Positions 48,678 to 57,905 are shown, counted from the stretch's first letter. The stretch: 64,000 nucleotides of DNA from Methylacidiphilales bacterium (GCA_026225555.1 JAMFSY010000016.1:112626-176625), one strand, 5' to 3'. Made by a program: numbers and translations. Notes: generated by a model from the letters alone, not told the origin.

Positions 48678-50819
48678 CTAGAGGTCCGAAAGTTGGCCGT
48701 TTCCGCTTCGCGACGTCACATCGTGATCTCCCGCCGACGAAATTTCGTGACCGAGGCCTGCCGCGGCGTCCCCCGTCGCCGCCCGGCCCAGATCCAGCCG
48801 ATAGCTCGCGATCAATTGGCGGACGACGTGATTCGCAAACGCCTCCATGCCCGGAATCGATTCGACGGCCTTGGCCGAAGGACGGTAAAACTCCGCCATT
48901 TTCGTCACGAATTCATCGATGAAAATCTGCATGTCGGCCGTGATGTCATTGATTCGCGACATCAGGTAGTTGTAGCCGAGCAGCGCCGGAATCGCGACCG
49001 CCAGACCCGCCATCGTCGCGACGAGCGCCGCCGCAATGCCCGGGGCAATGGCGTCGATGTTCACTTCACCCGTCGCCGCGATCGAGGCGAACGTGATCAT
49101 CACGCCCGCTACCGTGCCGAAAAGACCGATGAAGGGGCCGCCCGCAATCGAAATGGTCAGAAACACCAGCCCGTTGCTGATCGCCTGGCCCTGCCGCACG
49201 AACCCGGTGTCCAGGCTCGCCCGGATCGCTTGGATCGATTGCGCGGAAAGTTCCCGCTCCGTTGCCGTCGGCGGAATGCGGTGCGCGATTTCCTCCGAAC
49301 CAATATGGTAAATCTGGTAAAGCGGGGAGGTGCGCATTAGCCGTTGCAATTTGTCTCCCAGCCGTCCGCCCATGCTTCGAATACTGTTGGGATCGGCGTG
49401 GTCCAACGCCGTCAGATCCGAGGAAAGATGACGCCATTGCTCCATGAAGGCCCGGTTACCTTTTGCGATGGAGTTCAGATAGAAAAACTTCGTGATCATG
49501 ACGAACCAGCTCACCAGCGCCAGAATCACCAGAAATCCAATCACCACCCATCCATCCACCGTCACCGACTTTAAAATAACGCCGATCAATCCCAGGCTGC
49601 CGCTCAGCCAACTGGCCGGCGGCTGCTCGTCCGAGCCCACCACCACCAGTTTCGAGGCCGTGTCGACGTTCTGGCTCATGGCCGAGAAGGTGATGAAGCC
49701 GGGCGGTCGTGTCGCCTTGGCGATTTCCAGTTCGTCCAGTTCCCCCGAAAAGGGCGTGCCTGATCCGTTGCCCGAGTCGGCTCCCAGCGTCATCTCGCTC
49801 GCCAGACCCGGCAACCCAACATTCGCCGTTGCCGCCACCGTTCCGTTGACGTAAAGGGTGACCTTGGAAGCCTCTCCCACCACCGCCACATGATTCCAGC
49901 TCGTCGCCGTCACCGGCGCGCTCGCCGGATAGGGCTGCCCATTGATTTCCAGATAGGGAACGAGGTTGTTCATCCCCACCAGAAAATCCCGGGCGCCGTC
50001 CCGGCGGCTGAAGATCACCGCATTGGGCTGCGCGATCATCGGCTTGACCCACGCCGACCAGGTCAGCGGCGCTCCGTCCGTCCAGTTGAGCGAATCCGAA
50101 GCCTTGATCCGCACCGGCGTCTTGCCGTCCAGCCGCAACCCCGGCCCGATGATCGATCCGTCCGTCGTCAGGGCCAGGGTATCCGCGTCGTTGTTGTTGC
50201 CCGAATAATCGTGCGGATTCTTGCCTGCCTCCGTGAAGTGATAGACTAGGACCGTGTCCGAATCGTAGGTTCCCTTGACGTCCGCCGCGCCCGCGGCCTC
50301 CTTGTTCGCATTGGTCGAGCCGTAGTAAAGCCAGAGCGTCGTCACGCCGTTCGCTTTGAGATCGGGGACTTTGACCCAGACGAATGCCTCCCCGAGATTC
50401 GCATCGAACTTTTCCAGGTGATACGCCAGCGGCGTCTTGTCGTCGCCCGCGATCAGGCGAATATCGCTGCCGTCATCCTTGGCCGCGTCGAACTGGAAAC
50501 TGCCCGAGAGGCGGACCAACAACTGGACGCTTCCGGCGGCACCCGCGATATTCCCACCCGCCGCCGACGTATCGACGGTAATCTTTTCGCGCAGACTGTA
50601 ATCGGGATTCCACCACGCCTGCGCTGGCGCTCCGAAAGCGAGCCAGAGCGCCAACAAGGACGCCAAGTTCCACCAGGAGAAAAAATTCCCCCGGGCTCCA
50701 GCTAAGCGCCGCGGCCGTCCGATAATGAGTGAAAAGTAATCAATGTTATCCATGTGATCGGCGGCGATCCTACCGAGAAGATGTGTTCCATCAAGCCTAG
50801 GAATATAGAAAACTGTCAT
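48678..50819 (-). CDS. ExbB/TolQ-type channel fused to DUF2341 and LamG-like domains
   Basis: The 713-residue protein is far longer than ExbB (about 240). After a signal-like helix (WNLASLLALWLAFGAPAQA) comes a DUF2341-type domain (~residues 70-185, WWNPDYSLREKITVDTSAAG and TTLWLYYGSTNA), then a concanavalin/LamG-like beta sandwich (~195-385, LTWSAWVKPM, ATSWNHVAVVGEASKVTLYV, GELDELEIA). The channel part follows: a membrane helix at ~425-455 and the MotA/TolQ/ExbB core with GLVFLTISIAGGPFIGLFGT and AIAPGIAAALVATMAGLAVA. It should power TonB, while the extracytoplasmic domains may bind glycans or the cell wall. The first ATG has a close GAGAGGAG site; an ATG at 50753 is an alternative. Confidence 0.82.
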   Translation of the reverse strand: MTVFYIPRLDGTHLLGRIAADHMDNIDYFSLIIGRPRRLAGARGNFFSWWNLASLLALWLAFGAPAQAWWNPDYSLREKITVDTSAAGGNIAGAAGSVQLLVRLSGSFQFDAAKDDGSDIRLIAGDDKTPLAYHLEKFDANLGEAFVWVKVPDLKANGVTTLWLYYGSTNANKEAAGAADVKGTYDSDTVLVYHFTEAGKNPHDYSGNNNDADTLALTTDGSIIGPGLRLDGKTPVRIKASDSLNWTDGAPLTWSAWVKPMIAQPNAVIFSRRDGARDFLVGMNNLVPYLEINGQPYPASAPVTATSWNHVAVVGEASKVTLYVNGTVAATANVGLPGLASEMTLGADSGNGSGTPFSGELDELEIAKATRPPGFITFSAMSQNVDTASKLVVVGSDEQPPASWLSGSLGLIGVILKSVTVDGWVVIGFLVILALVSWFVMITKFFYLNSIAKGNRAFMEQWRHLSSDLTALDHADPNSIRSMGGRLGDKLQRLMRTSPLYQIYHIGSEEIAHRIPPTATERELSAQSIQAIRASLDTGFVRQGQAISNGLVFLTISIAGGPFIGLFGTVAGVMITFASIAATGEVNIDAIAPGIAAALVATMAGLAVAIPALLGYNYLMSRINDITADMQIFIDEFVTKMAEFYRPSAKAVESIPGMEAFANHVVRQLIASYRLDLGRAATGDAAAGLGHEISSAGDHDVTSRSGNGQLSDL

Positions 50820-50874
50820 GCTCCTCTCAAGGTCGGGACGGCTGCCGCCTCCTCCCCGTCCGGCCCATGGGGGG

Positions 50875-51315
50875 CTATGGACTATCGTCCGAAATGATCT
50901 TCGCCACGATCACGCCATGAACCCGGTGCGCCGACAACGTAAGGTGATCGCCCAGCACCACCCGCGAACCGAAGAACCCTTTCTCGATTCGCCCCAGAGC
51001 AATCTTGTGCCCATGCGCATCCACAATAAAGAGATCACCCGTCGAGGCGTCACGCCGTACCTCAGGGAAGGTAAGAACAAACCGATCGTAGAGCGTTTGG
51101 TCCCGGTCCGGTGTGTATTGCACCGTGTCGTACGCCATCCGGAGCACGAGCTCTTGCTTACCCTCATCCCAACTCAATTCCTGACTGACCTTCTGTCCCG
51201 ATTCATTGAACCACGCCGCCGGATGATCCGGGCTCACCAAACTGAAGCCCTCTTCACCCCGCAACGCCATCGGCCCGAGAAGAGCCGCCATACAGATCAG
51301 GAAAGATAGTTTCAT
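50875..51315 (-). CDS. Secreted hypothetical protein (146 aa)
   Basis: A small exported protein with a signal peptide (MKLSFLICMAALLGPMALRG). The mature part is beta-rich with no motif that I recognise (LVLRMAYDTVQYTPDRDQTL, LFIVDAHGHKIALGRIEKG). It lies just upstream of the ExbB-type gene on the same strand with a 56-base gap, so it probably belongs to the operon. The ATG at 51315 is preferred over a TTG at 51324. The following 51316-51709 region carries a PHO-like site and the promoter of the type II secretion operon. Confidence 0.6.
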   Translation of the reverse strand: MKLSFLICMAALLGPMALRGEEGFSLVSPDHPAAWFNESGQKVSQELSWDEGKQELVLRMAYDTVQYTPDRDQTLYDRFVLTFPEVRRDASTGDLFIVDAHGHKIALGRIEKGFFGSRVVLGDHLTLSAHRVHGVIVAKIISDDSP

Positions 51316-51410
51316 GAAAGCCAATCGCCTGAAGCCAACCTAAGCCACTTCCCTTTCCAACGCCATGCTCCAAGTATGAAGAGGTTCGGTTGGACAAAGT
51401 CTAGTAACTT

Positions 51411-51427
51411 TGTCGCCTAATCGTCAC
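51411..51427 (+). promoter_or_regulatory. Candidate PHO box before the type II secretion operon
   Basis: TGTCGC-CTAAT-CGTCAC with an 11-bp period; each half matches TGTCAC at 5 of 6 positions. ATCTAT about 11 bp downstream is a possible -10. The gspE start is 283 bp further on, the longest distance among the candidate sites. Confidence 0.45.
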
Positions 51428-51709
51428 GTAACACTCCGATCTATGCAAGAGGTTAGCTACAGGTTGGTTAGACCGTAGTTGCTGTCTTCAAATCAATTCA
51501 GATGCATTAGCGATCATCCTAATGTTCTCGTCATAAATGATCTCTTTCGTCATACTCATCGCATTCATCCCATGTCTTTTTCCACCCTCTTCCCCTGGAG
51601 TCCTGCTCCTTCCCCTCAGCCTTCGGGCTTGAACGTGCCTTTCGCTTTCCAAGCGGAGTCCTTTCCGTTCAGGAACCGCGCGTGAAAGAGGCTTTGATCA
51701 GAATGTCGT

Positions 51710-53410
51710 ATGGTCCTCGAAACTCTCGAAAGTTTGGCCCTCGAGACTCGCGCCGGTGACGGTGCGCTGATCACCAGAATTCTGACCGAGGCTACGGAGC
51801 AGCAGGAATCCTTGATCGGGGCGCTGCTGGAAAAACAACTGGTCGCGGAGACCGAATTTCTTCACCGCCTGTGCGGACAGTTTCAGTTGCCCTGGTGGAA
51901 CAGTGCCCTGCCACCGATGGACGAAAAACTGCGGGCGAAGTTTCCCGCCCGCCTCGCTCTGCGGCACCAGGTCTATCCGGTGCGGCTCAATGAAATGGAA
52001 CTGCACCTACTCACCTACGACCCGCTCAACCTCTTGGCCCGGCAGACGATTACCCGCGATATCGACGAGCCGATCGCCTGGTGCGTGGCGCCGCGGCGGG
52101 CCATCCTGGCGGCACTCCGGTCCGGCTACGGTGTCGGGGCGGAAACCTTCGATGCGATTCTGGCCGGCCGGGATGTCGATGATGCGGCCCTCGATCTGAG
52201 GCAGGAGGTCAATGTTCTCGATGGGGACGATGCGGAGGCGTCGGTGGTGAGCTTCGTCAACCAGATCATGCGTGAGGCGCTGGACGAGCGGGCGACCGAC
52301 ATCCATGTCGAGCCGCTGGAGGACGATCTCCAGATCCGTTACCGCATTGACGGCGTCCTCCACGAAGTACCGGTACCTCCGAACATCAAGAGGCTGCAGG
52401 CCGCCGTGATCTCCCGCATCAAGATCATGGCCCACCTCGACATCGCCGAGCACCGGCTGCCGCAGGACGGGCGCATCAACCTCGAACTGGAAGGGCACCC
52501 GATCGACGTCCGCGTGGCCTCGATCCCTTCGGTGACCGGGGAAAGCATCAGCCTTCGGCTCTTGTCGCGCCATCGGTTTGATTTCGCGCAGCTGGGCCTG
52601 ACTCCCGAAACCGAGAAGACGATTCGTGACCTGATTGCCCTGCCCAACGGCATCATCCTGCTCACCGGCCCGACCGGCTGCGGCAAGAGCACGTCGCTCT
52701 ATACCTTCCTGTCGATGCTCAACACGAAGCAGCGGCGCATCGTCACGGTGGAGGACCCGGTCGAGCACAAGCTGCCCGGCGTCGTCCAGATCGCGGTCAA
52801 GGCGGACATCAATCTCACCTTCGCCACGGCTCTGCGCAGCATCCTGCGCGGCGACCCGAACGTGATCATGATCGGTGAAATGCGCGATGCCGAAACAGCG
52901 ATCATCGCCATCCAGGCCGCCCTGACCGGCCATCTTGTTTTCAGCACGCTCCACACCAACGATGCCGTGGGGGGCATCACCCGCCTCGTCAATATCGGCG
53001 TCGAGCCCTTCCTCGTTTCGGATTCGGTGCGGGCTTTCTTGGCGCAGCGGCTCGTGCGCGTGCTCTGCCCGCATTGCAAGCGGCCGGTCGAGCATCCCCC
53101 GGCTTTCCTCCAGCAGATCGGGTTTCCCCTTGAGCACGCCGACAAGATTTTCGCGCCGGTGGGCTGCGAGCGGTGCCGGCACACCGGCTACCAGGGCCGC
53201 TCGGCTCTGTTCGAAATCTGCCTTGTCACCCCGGCCCTTCAGGAATTGATCGCGGCAGGTAAATCGAGCGAGATCCTCCGCGCCAAGGCGCTGCAGGAAG
53301 GCATGGTGCCGCTGCGTCAGGATGGATGGAACCGGGTCATCGCCGGCACGACGACGATCGAGGAGGTCGTGCGCGTGACGGCCTCCAAAGCCGAAACCCT
53401 CGACGAGTGA
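51710..53410 (+). CDS. gspE: Type II secretion ATPase GspE
   Basis: Cytoplasmic hexameric ATPase that drives pseudopilus assembly, 566 residues. An N-terminal T2SSE_N-like domain (~1-150) is followed by the core with the Asp box (TDIHVEPLEDDLQIRYRIDG), Walker A GPTGCGKST (~residue 321), Walker B VIMIGEMRDAETA, and the His box LVFSTLHTNDAVGG. The four-cysteine zinc motif CPHC...CERC (~450-490) is present, as in GspE and PilB. As first gene of a cluster of pseudopilins and a secretin, with no PilT or PilM beside it, GspE is favoured over PilB. The start at ATG 51710 has only a weak ribosome site. Confidence 0.92.
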   Translation: MVLETLESLALETRAGDGALITRILTEATEQQESLIGALLEKQLVAETEFLHRLCGQFQLPWWNSALPPMDEKLRAKFPARLALRHQVYPVRLNEMELHLLTYDPLNLLARQTITRDIDEPIAWCVAPRRAILAALRSGYGVGAETFDAILAGRDVDDAALDLRQEVNVLDGDDAEASVVSFVNQIMREALDERATDIHVEPLEDDLQIRYRIDGVLHEVPVPPNIKRLQAAVISRIKIMAHLDIAEHRLPQDGRINLELEGHPIDVRVASIPSVTGESISLRLLSRHRFDFAQLGLTPETEKTIRDLIALPNGIILLTGPTGCGKSTSLYTFLSMLNTKQRRIVTVEDPVEHKLPGVVQIAVKADINLTFATALRSILRGDPNVIMIGEMRDAETAIIAIQAALTGHLVFSTLHTNDAVGGITRLVNIGVEPFLVSDSVRAFLAQRLVRVLCPHCKRPVEHPPAFLQQIGFPLEHADKIFAPVGCERCRHTGYQGRSALFEICLVTPALQELIAAGKSSEILRAKALQEGMVPLRQDGWNRVIAGTTTIEEVVRVTASKAETLDE

Positions 53411-53414
53411 ACCC

Positions 53415-54668
53415 ATGGCTGTCTTTGTCTATCAGGCCCTGAGTGAGCAGGGAGAGCGCAAGGCTGGCGAAATTGAAGCCTCCAGCCGGACGGAGGCGCT
53501 GCGCCGCCTTTCCCAGGAGCGCATCCGGCCGCACCTGCTTCTCCAGCAGGAAAACGGCAAGGCCGGGGCCAGCCGCCGGTCGGGAGCGGCGGTAGCCGGT
53601 CCGGTCCGGGGCGGCATCCGGCTGAACGCGGCCCAGCTCGTTCTCTTTACCGAGGAGCTTTCGGAATTTCTCCATGCCGGGCTTCAGCTCGACCAAGCCC
53701 TGCACCTCATGGCCAATCGCGAGGACCGTTCCCCGGTCAAGGCGGTGGCGGCCTTTGTCCGGGAAAAAATTCGCGACGGCATCAGTTTCTCGGAAGCCCT
53801 GGGCGCCGCTTCGCCGAGCTTCGGCGAGCTCTACTGCAACATGGTCAGCGCCGGCGAGGTGAGCGGCGCGCTGGCTCCGCTGCTCAGGCGCCAGGCCCAG
53901 CACCTTGTGGCCATGAATGAATTGCGCGGGCGGGTCCAACTCGCCCTGATGTATCCGTCAGCCCTCGCGATCGCGGGCATTATCGCCGTGGTGATTTTCA
54001 TGACCGTCCTGGTGCCGCAGATCACCAGCCTTCTGGTCAAGACGGGCAGCGTGATGCCGCTGCCCACCCGCATCCTGGTCTTTCTCAGCTCCACTTGCCG
54101 CACCTACGGCCTGCCAGTGGGCGCCGTCATCGCGCTCCTCGTCACGGGCCTCGTTCTTTACATTCGCCAGCCCAAGGGTCGTCTGCGCTGGGACGAGGGC
54201 AAGCTGCGCCTGCCACTGCTCGGGAAACTCATGCAGGCCGGATTCTTCGCGCAGTTCTGCCAGACCATGTCCAACCTGCTCGAGAACGGCCTCCCGCTTT
54301 TGAGCTCCCTGAAGCTCATGACTCGCGCCACCGGCAATGTCTTTTACCGGCGCCAGCTCGTGCGCCTCGCCGATCTGGTGGGCGAGGGAACCTCCCTGAC
54401 CCGGGCGATGAAGACGGTGGGGCACTTCCCCGCCAGCCTGCGGGATTTGCTCAAGGTCGGCGAGCAGACCGGGGAACTCGGCCCGACCCTGGAGAAGATC
54501 GGCGTCCGCTACGATAAGGAGATCCAGCGCCAGATCGACCGCGTGATGACGGCGGTGCCGATGATGATCACCGTGGCGCTGGGCCTCATGGTTCTGCTCG
54601 TCGGCTGGTCAATGATGTCCGGGATCTTCGAGGCCATTCACGGCCTGCAGAACGAGGCGAGCCAATAA
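53415..54668 (+). CDS. gspF: Type II secretion inner-membrane protein GspF
   Basis: 417 residues with two repeated T2SSF domains (~70-195 and ~275-400): LFTEELSEFLHAGLQLDQAL and FCQTMSNLLENGLPLLSSLK. Three membrane helices are visible (ALAIAGIIAVVIFMTVLV, YGLPVGAVIALLVTGLVLYI and a C-terminal one). Typical helix pair signatures EVSGALAPLLRR and GEQTGELGPTLEKI are present. It forms the platform over GspE. It starts 4 bases after gspE, with the N-terminal FVYQALSEQGERKAGEI that begins most GspF proteins. Confidence 0.93.
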   Translation: MAVFVYQALSEQGERKAGEIEASSRTEALRRLSQERIRPHLLLQQENGKAGASRRSGAAVAGPVRGGIRLNAAQLVLFTEELSEFLHAGLQLDQALHLMANREDRSPVKAVAAFVREKIRDGISFSEALGAASPSFGELYCNMVSAGEVSGALAPLLRRQAQHLVAMNELRGRVQLALMYPSALAIAGIIAVVIFMTVLVPQITSLLVKTGSVMPLPTRILVFLSSTCRTYGLPVGAVIALLVTGLVLYIRQPKGRLRWDEGKLRLPLLGKLMQAGFFAQFCQTMSNLLENGLPLLSSLKLMTRATGNVFYRRQLVRLADLVGEGTSLTRAMKTVGHFPASLRDLLKVGEQTGELGPTLEKIGVRYDKEIQRQIDRVMTAVPMMITVALGLMVLLVGWSMMSGIFEAIHGLQNEASQ

Positions 54669-54681
54669 CCTGTCCCTTTTT

Positions 54682-55803
54682 ATGTCACCGCGCCTTTTTT
54701 CCCTCCTGCTGGCCACCGCCGGCGGCCTCGCTCTCCTGAGCGCGCCGATTCGCGCCCAGGATGCGCCGACCTCCTTCAGCATGGAGCTGCCCTTCCAGGC
54801 CAATGCCGCGACGCCCTTCTGGTTGGGGCATCCCGCGACTCCCACCGGCGAACTTCCCACCCTGGATCTGCCCCTCCAGCCGCCCGACGCGACGTCGGCC
54901 CTCCTCGTCACCGTCTATTTCCAGGAAAAGGACGGCGGTTTCCTGCGGATCGTCTGGAACGGCCCCGACGGCGCGCAGACGCTCTCCCGCAATTTTTACG
55001 AGGGTATCGACATGAGCAACCAGCGCAGCCTGCTCATTTCCCCCGAGACACTGGCAGGCGGCGGAACGCTCGAGCTTCAAAGCGGCGATGCCACTCTCGG
55101 CGTCGAACGCATCCGTTTCCAGTGGCTTCAGACGCACCAGGATTTGGCCGCGCCCGATATCGACGAAACCCTCGTCATTCCCGCGCCGGGAGCGACCCTT
55201 TTGGCGCACACGCTTGACGGGCAGCCTCCGCAAGACGAAGGGCAGACCTGGCAGGGGCAACTGGTCGATCTCCCTCTCACCGACACCCCGCAACGGATCG
55301 AACAGGGCGTCGAATTCGACGTGGACGTCGACCATGCTCCCATCGGCGGCCGCATCGTCCTGAAGGAAAATGGGCTCCCTTGGGGCCAGCATCTGGTCGT
55401 CTGGGTGAACCGACGCCGTGTCGGCACGATCACACCGGTCGTGCCCAACATGGCCGATACCGGCTTTCCCCGGGATGCCACCTCGGCCGCGATTTACGTC
55501 GGATGGCGGGAAGGCTCGGCGTTCGTGCCGGTTTCCTTCCTGCTCGCCGGCGAGAACACACTCCAGTTTTCGGCCGAGGATGACAGCGGGAGCGGTCCGG
55601 CGTCCGCGGCCAATGCCAATCCGCTGCCGCTGGCGGTCAAGGATGTGGTTTTGCAACTCAGTTATCCCGACGCCGGCGATACGCCGCCTACGCCCGTCTC
55701 GTCCGATTCCTCCTCCTCACCCACGACCATCCCGACGCCGGAACCGGATCTTTCCATCCCCGGCGCCTATTCGCAGGCCGCTCATCCCACCTCCACGCCA
55801 TGA
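54682..55803 (+). CDS. Exported protein of unknown function inside the type II secretion operon
   Basis: 373 residues with a signal peptide (LFSLLLATAGGLALLSAPIR, ending AQ). The mature region is beta-rich, without recognisable domain: LLVTVYFQEKDGGFLRIVWN, VNRRRVGTITPVVPNMADTG. The end is a Ser/Pro/Thr-rich tail. It starts 13 bases after gspF, and its stop overlaps the gspG ATG (ATGA), so it is surely translated with the secretion genes. Canonical systems have no gene here. It might be a pilotin-like, substrate-recruiting or cell-wall-spanning factor, but nothing in the sequence decides. Confidence 0.7.
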   Translation: MSPRLFSLLLATAGGLALLSAPIRAQDAPTSFSMELPFQANAATPFWLGHPATPTGELPTLDLPLQPPDATSALLVTVYFQEKDGGFLRIVWNGPDGAQTLSRNFYEGIDMSNQRSLLISPETLAGGGTLELQSGDATLGVERIRFQWLQTHQDLAAPDIDETLVIPAPGATLLAHTLDGQPPQDEGQTWQGQLVDLPLTDTPQRIEQGVEFDVDVDHAPIGGRIVLKENGLPWGQHLVVWVNRRRVGTITPVVPNMADTGFPRDATSAAIYVGWREGSAFVPVSFLLAGENTLQFSAEDDSGSGPASAANANPLPLAVKDVVLQLSYPDAGDTPPTPVSSDSSSSPTTIPTPEPDLSIPGAYSQAAHPTSTP

Positions 55804-56276
55804 AAAACAAGTTCTCACTTCTCCGCCGGTCCCGCCGTTCGCACCGCGGCTTCACCCTGATGGAAATGCTGATCGTGCTCATGATCATCGCTCTGCTGAT
55901 GAGCTTCGCCATTTACCACCTCACCGGTGTCGGCGAGGGCGCCAAGATTCAGAAGGCACATGGCGATCTGCTCACCTTCCGGGAGATGCTCCTGGCCTAT
56001 GAGACACAAACCGGTTCGCTGCCCACCACCGAACAGGGATTGCAAGTGCTCTGGAACAAGCCGACCACCGAACCCATCCCCGATAACTGGCGGGCCGAAA
56101 TGGATAGCCCCATCCTCGATCCCTGGGGGCATCCCTATCAATTCCGCATCCCGGGCAAGCACAACCCTAAAACTTACGATGTCTTTTCCCTGGGGCCGGA
56201 CGGGCAGCCGGACACCGATGACGATATCGGCAACTGGAAGGCGACCCCCTCCACCTCCACCGCGCAGAACCCCTAG
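55800..56276 (+). CDS. gspG: Major pseudopilin GspG
   Basis: 158 residues with the prepilin signature RGFTLMEMLIVLMIIALLMS, with Gly at -1 and Glu at +5 for processing by a prepilin peptidase (not in the window). The GspG core follows: LLAYETQTGSLPTTEQGLQV, ILDPWGHPYQFRIPGKHNPK and the calcium-loop region FSLGPDGQPDTDDDIGNW, characteristic of GspG. It is translationally coupled to the preceding gene. Confidence 0.95.
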   Translation: MKNKFSLLRRSRRSHRGFTLMEMLIVLMIIALLMSFAIYHLTGVGEGAKIQKAHGDLLTFREMLLAYETQTGSLPTTEQGLQVLWNKPTTEPIPDNWRAEMDSPILDPWGHPYQFRIPGKHNPKTYDVFSLGPDGQPDTDDDIGNWKATPSTSTAQNP

Positions 56277-56287
56277 AACACCGCGGC

Positions 56288-56860
56288 ATGAACGGAACTT
56301 TCGCCATCAACGCACGGAGACCGAGAAAAAAACGGAACGCGACAGGGTTTACCCTGATCGAGCTCTGCATCGTTCTCCTGGTCATGGCGATCCTGATGGC
56401 CGCGATTTTTCCGTCCACCCAAGCGCTCGTGACCGAGAGTTTTCTTCGCGGCGATGCCCGCCCTTTCGCGCTGATGGTTCGGACCGCCATGCTGCAGAGC
56501 GCCGGCGAAAAACGGCCCTACGTGCTGAACGTCAGCGGCCGGTCCATGGAACTGCACTCAGCCCAGAATGGCGAGGCCAACGACGACGCCCTGGGGGCCC
56601 CGCCCGGCCACGCCGCCCCGGCCGGCGACCCTTCCCGTTTCGAGACGTCTCATTCCCTTGATGCGGGCGACCAGCTTTGGATTCCCAATCCGCGGCAACC
56701 CTCCCAATGGATTCCCATGCCGGCCTTTTCCTGCGTTTTCTTGCCCGGCGCCCTTTGCCCGGCCATGCACATCCGGCTGACGCGCGGCCCCGCTTTCCTC
56801 GAAATGAGATTCAACGCCCTGACCGGGAACGTTGAGAGCGAGGCCAGCTACCTGCCATGA
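56288..56860 (+). CDS. gspH: Minor pseudopilin GspH
   Basis: 190 residues, prepilin motif TGFTLIELCIVLLVMAILMA, then a beta-rich head. Size and position after gspG support GspH. The head has an unusual Gly/Pro/Ala loop (~95-120). The stop overlaps the next ATG by 4 bases. Confidence 0.82.
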   Translation: MNGTFAINARRPRKKRNATGFTLIELCIVLLVMAILMAAIFPSTQALVTESFLRGDARPFALMVRTAMLQSAGEKRPYVLNVSGRSMELHSAQNGEANDDALGAPPGHAAPAGDPSRFETSHSLDAGDQLWIPNPRQPSQWIPMPAFSCVFLPGALCPAMHIRLTRGPAFLEMRFNALTGNVESEASYLP

Positions 56861-57252
56861 AACCGCCCCGTCCACAGAAGGGCCGAAAGGGTATGGTGCT
56901 CTTTGAGCTGCTGATCGCTCTTTTCCTTTTCGTTCTCGTCGGTTTCTCGCTGGTGATGGCGCTGGACGCCGGCCTCAAGGCGAACCGGCTGCGCAACCAT
57001 GCCGCTCTCGTCACTCAGGGGCTCAACAACCATCTGGCGCTCTTGCACAACGCCCAGATAGGTCCCTGCGACCGGGACCTTGCCGACGATGGCTCCGGGG
57101 TGAACTACCATCTCATGGTGCAGCCCGATGCCGACAAGGACCAGAAAGGCCAGACGCTGGCCAATCTCTACCGCGCCACCATCACGGCACACTGGACCTC
57201 GGAGGGGCAAGCGGAGGCGCGGAGCGTCAACGAGGTCATCTACCAGCCATGA
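56857..57252 (+). CDS. gspI: Minor pseudopilin GspI
   Basis: 131 residues. The prepilin motif KGMVLFELLIALFLFVLVGF deviates from the usual G-F-T-L (it reads G-M-V-L) but keeps Gly -1 and Glu +5. The short head and the place between gspH and gspJ fit GspI. It overlaps both neighbours by 4 bases. Confidence 0.8.
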   Translation: MKPPRPQKGRKGMVLFELLIALFLFVLVGFSLVMALDAGLKANRLRNHAALVTQGLNNHLALLHNAQIGPCDRDLADDGSGVNYHLMVQPDADKDQKGQTLANLYRATITAHWTSEGQAEARSVNEVIYQP

Positions 57253-57905
57253 AGCGCCTGATTCCTTTTCCCATGGGCCGCCGCCGGACGAGAGGTTTCA
57301 CCCTCATCGAAATGATGATTACTCTGGTGATCTTCGTCCTGCTGGCGGCGATGATTTATTCCATTGTCCTGGGTGTTCTCAAGAGCTCAAGCATCCTGCG
57401 CGACAGCCAGAACCGCACCGATGACACGACGGCTCTTCAGGAATTTCTGAACCGGGAGCTGACTCAATTACCTCAGGCCGGCGTCTTCACCTCCTACCGG
57501 CGCGGCACTGGCGAAGGACTCAACCAGAACGGCATCATTTTCGGACCGGATAGCTCTCTTACCGCCGTCGATGCGAAGATTCAGGCCAACGGTCTTTACA
57601 CCGTTCGTCTGGCCCGGTCCGGTTCCGGCGCACCCCAGGCCGTCACCGTTTTTGATCGAGCCGTGTCCGCTGACGATGCGGGACTGAACTGGACTCCGCT
57701 CATCCGGGACGTCCGTACCGTTACCTGGAAATTTCTCGGATTCCACGACACCCGCTGGACCGATGCCTGGACCGGAGGAACCCGACCCAACATCGTCGAG
57801 CTGTCCCTTCAGATCGGCGGGGACCGGCGCCCCAGAATAATCGATTTCTGGCTTCCGCCTCTCACTGCGCCACCGGCCTATTCCACTCTTTCTTCCAATG
57901 GTTGA
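57249..57905 (+). CDS. gspJ: Minor pseudopilin GspJ
   Basis: 218 residues with RGFTLIEMMITLVIFVLLAA and a larger beta-rich head, as expected for GspJ. The segment VRTVTWKFLGFHDTRWTDAW with PNIVELSLQ matches the late strands of GspJ. It overlaps gspI by 4 and gspK by 8 bases. Confidence 0.85.
   Translation: MKRLIPFPMGRRRTRGFTLIEMMITLVIFVLLAAMIYSIVLGVLKSSSILRDSQNRTDDTTALQEFLNRELTQLPQAGVFTSYRRGTGEGLNQNGIIFGPDSSLTAVDAKIQANGLYTVRLARSGSGAPQAVTVFDRAVSADDAGLNWTPLIRDVRTVTWKFLGFHDTRWTDAWTGGTRPNIVELSLQIGGDRRPRIIDFWLPPLTAPPAYSTLSSNG

Noticed and set aside
53337..53939. Minus-strand frames opposite gspE and gspF
   Set aside because: They lie entirely within well-supported genes and show only shadow composition.
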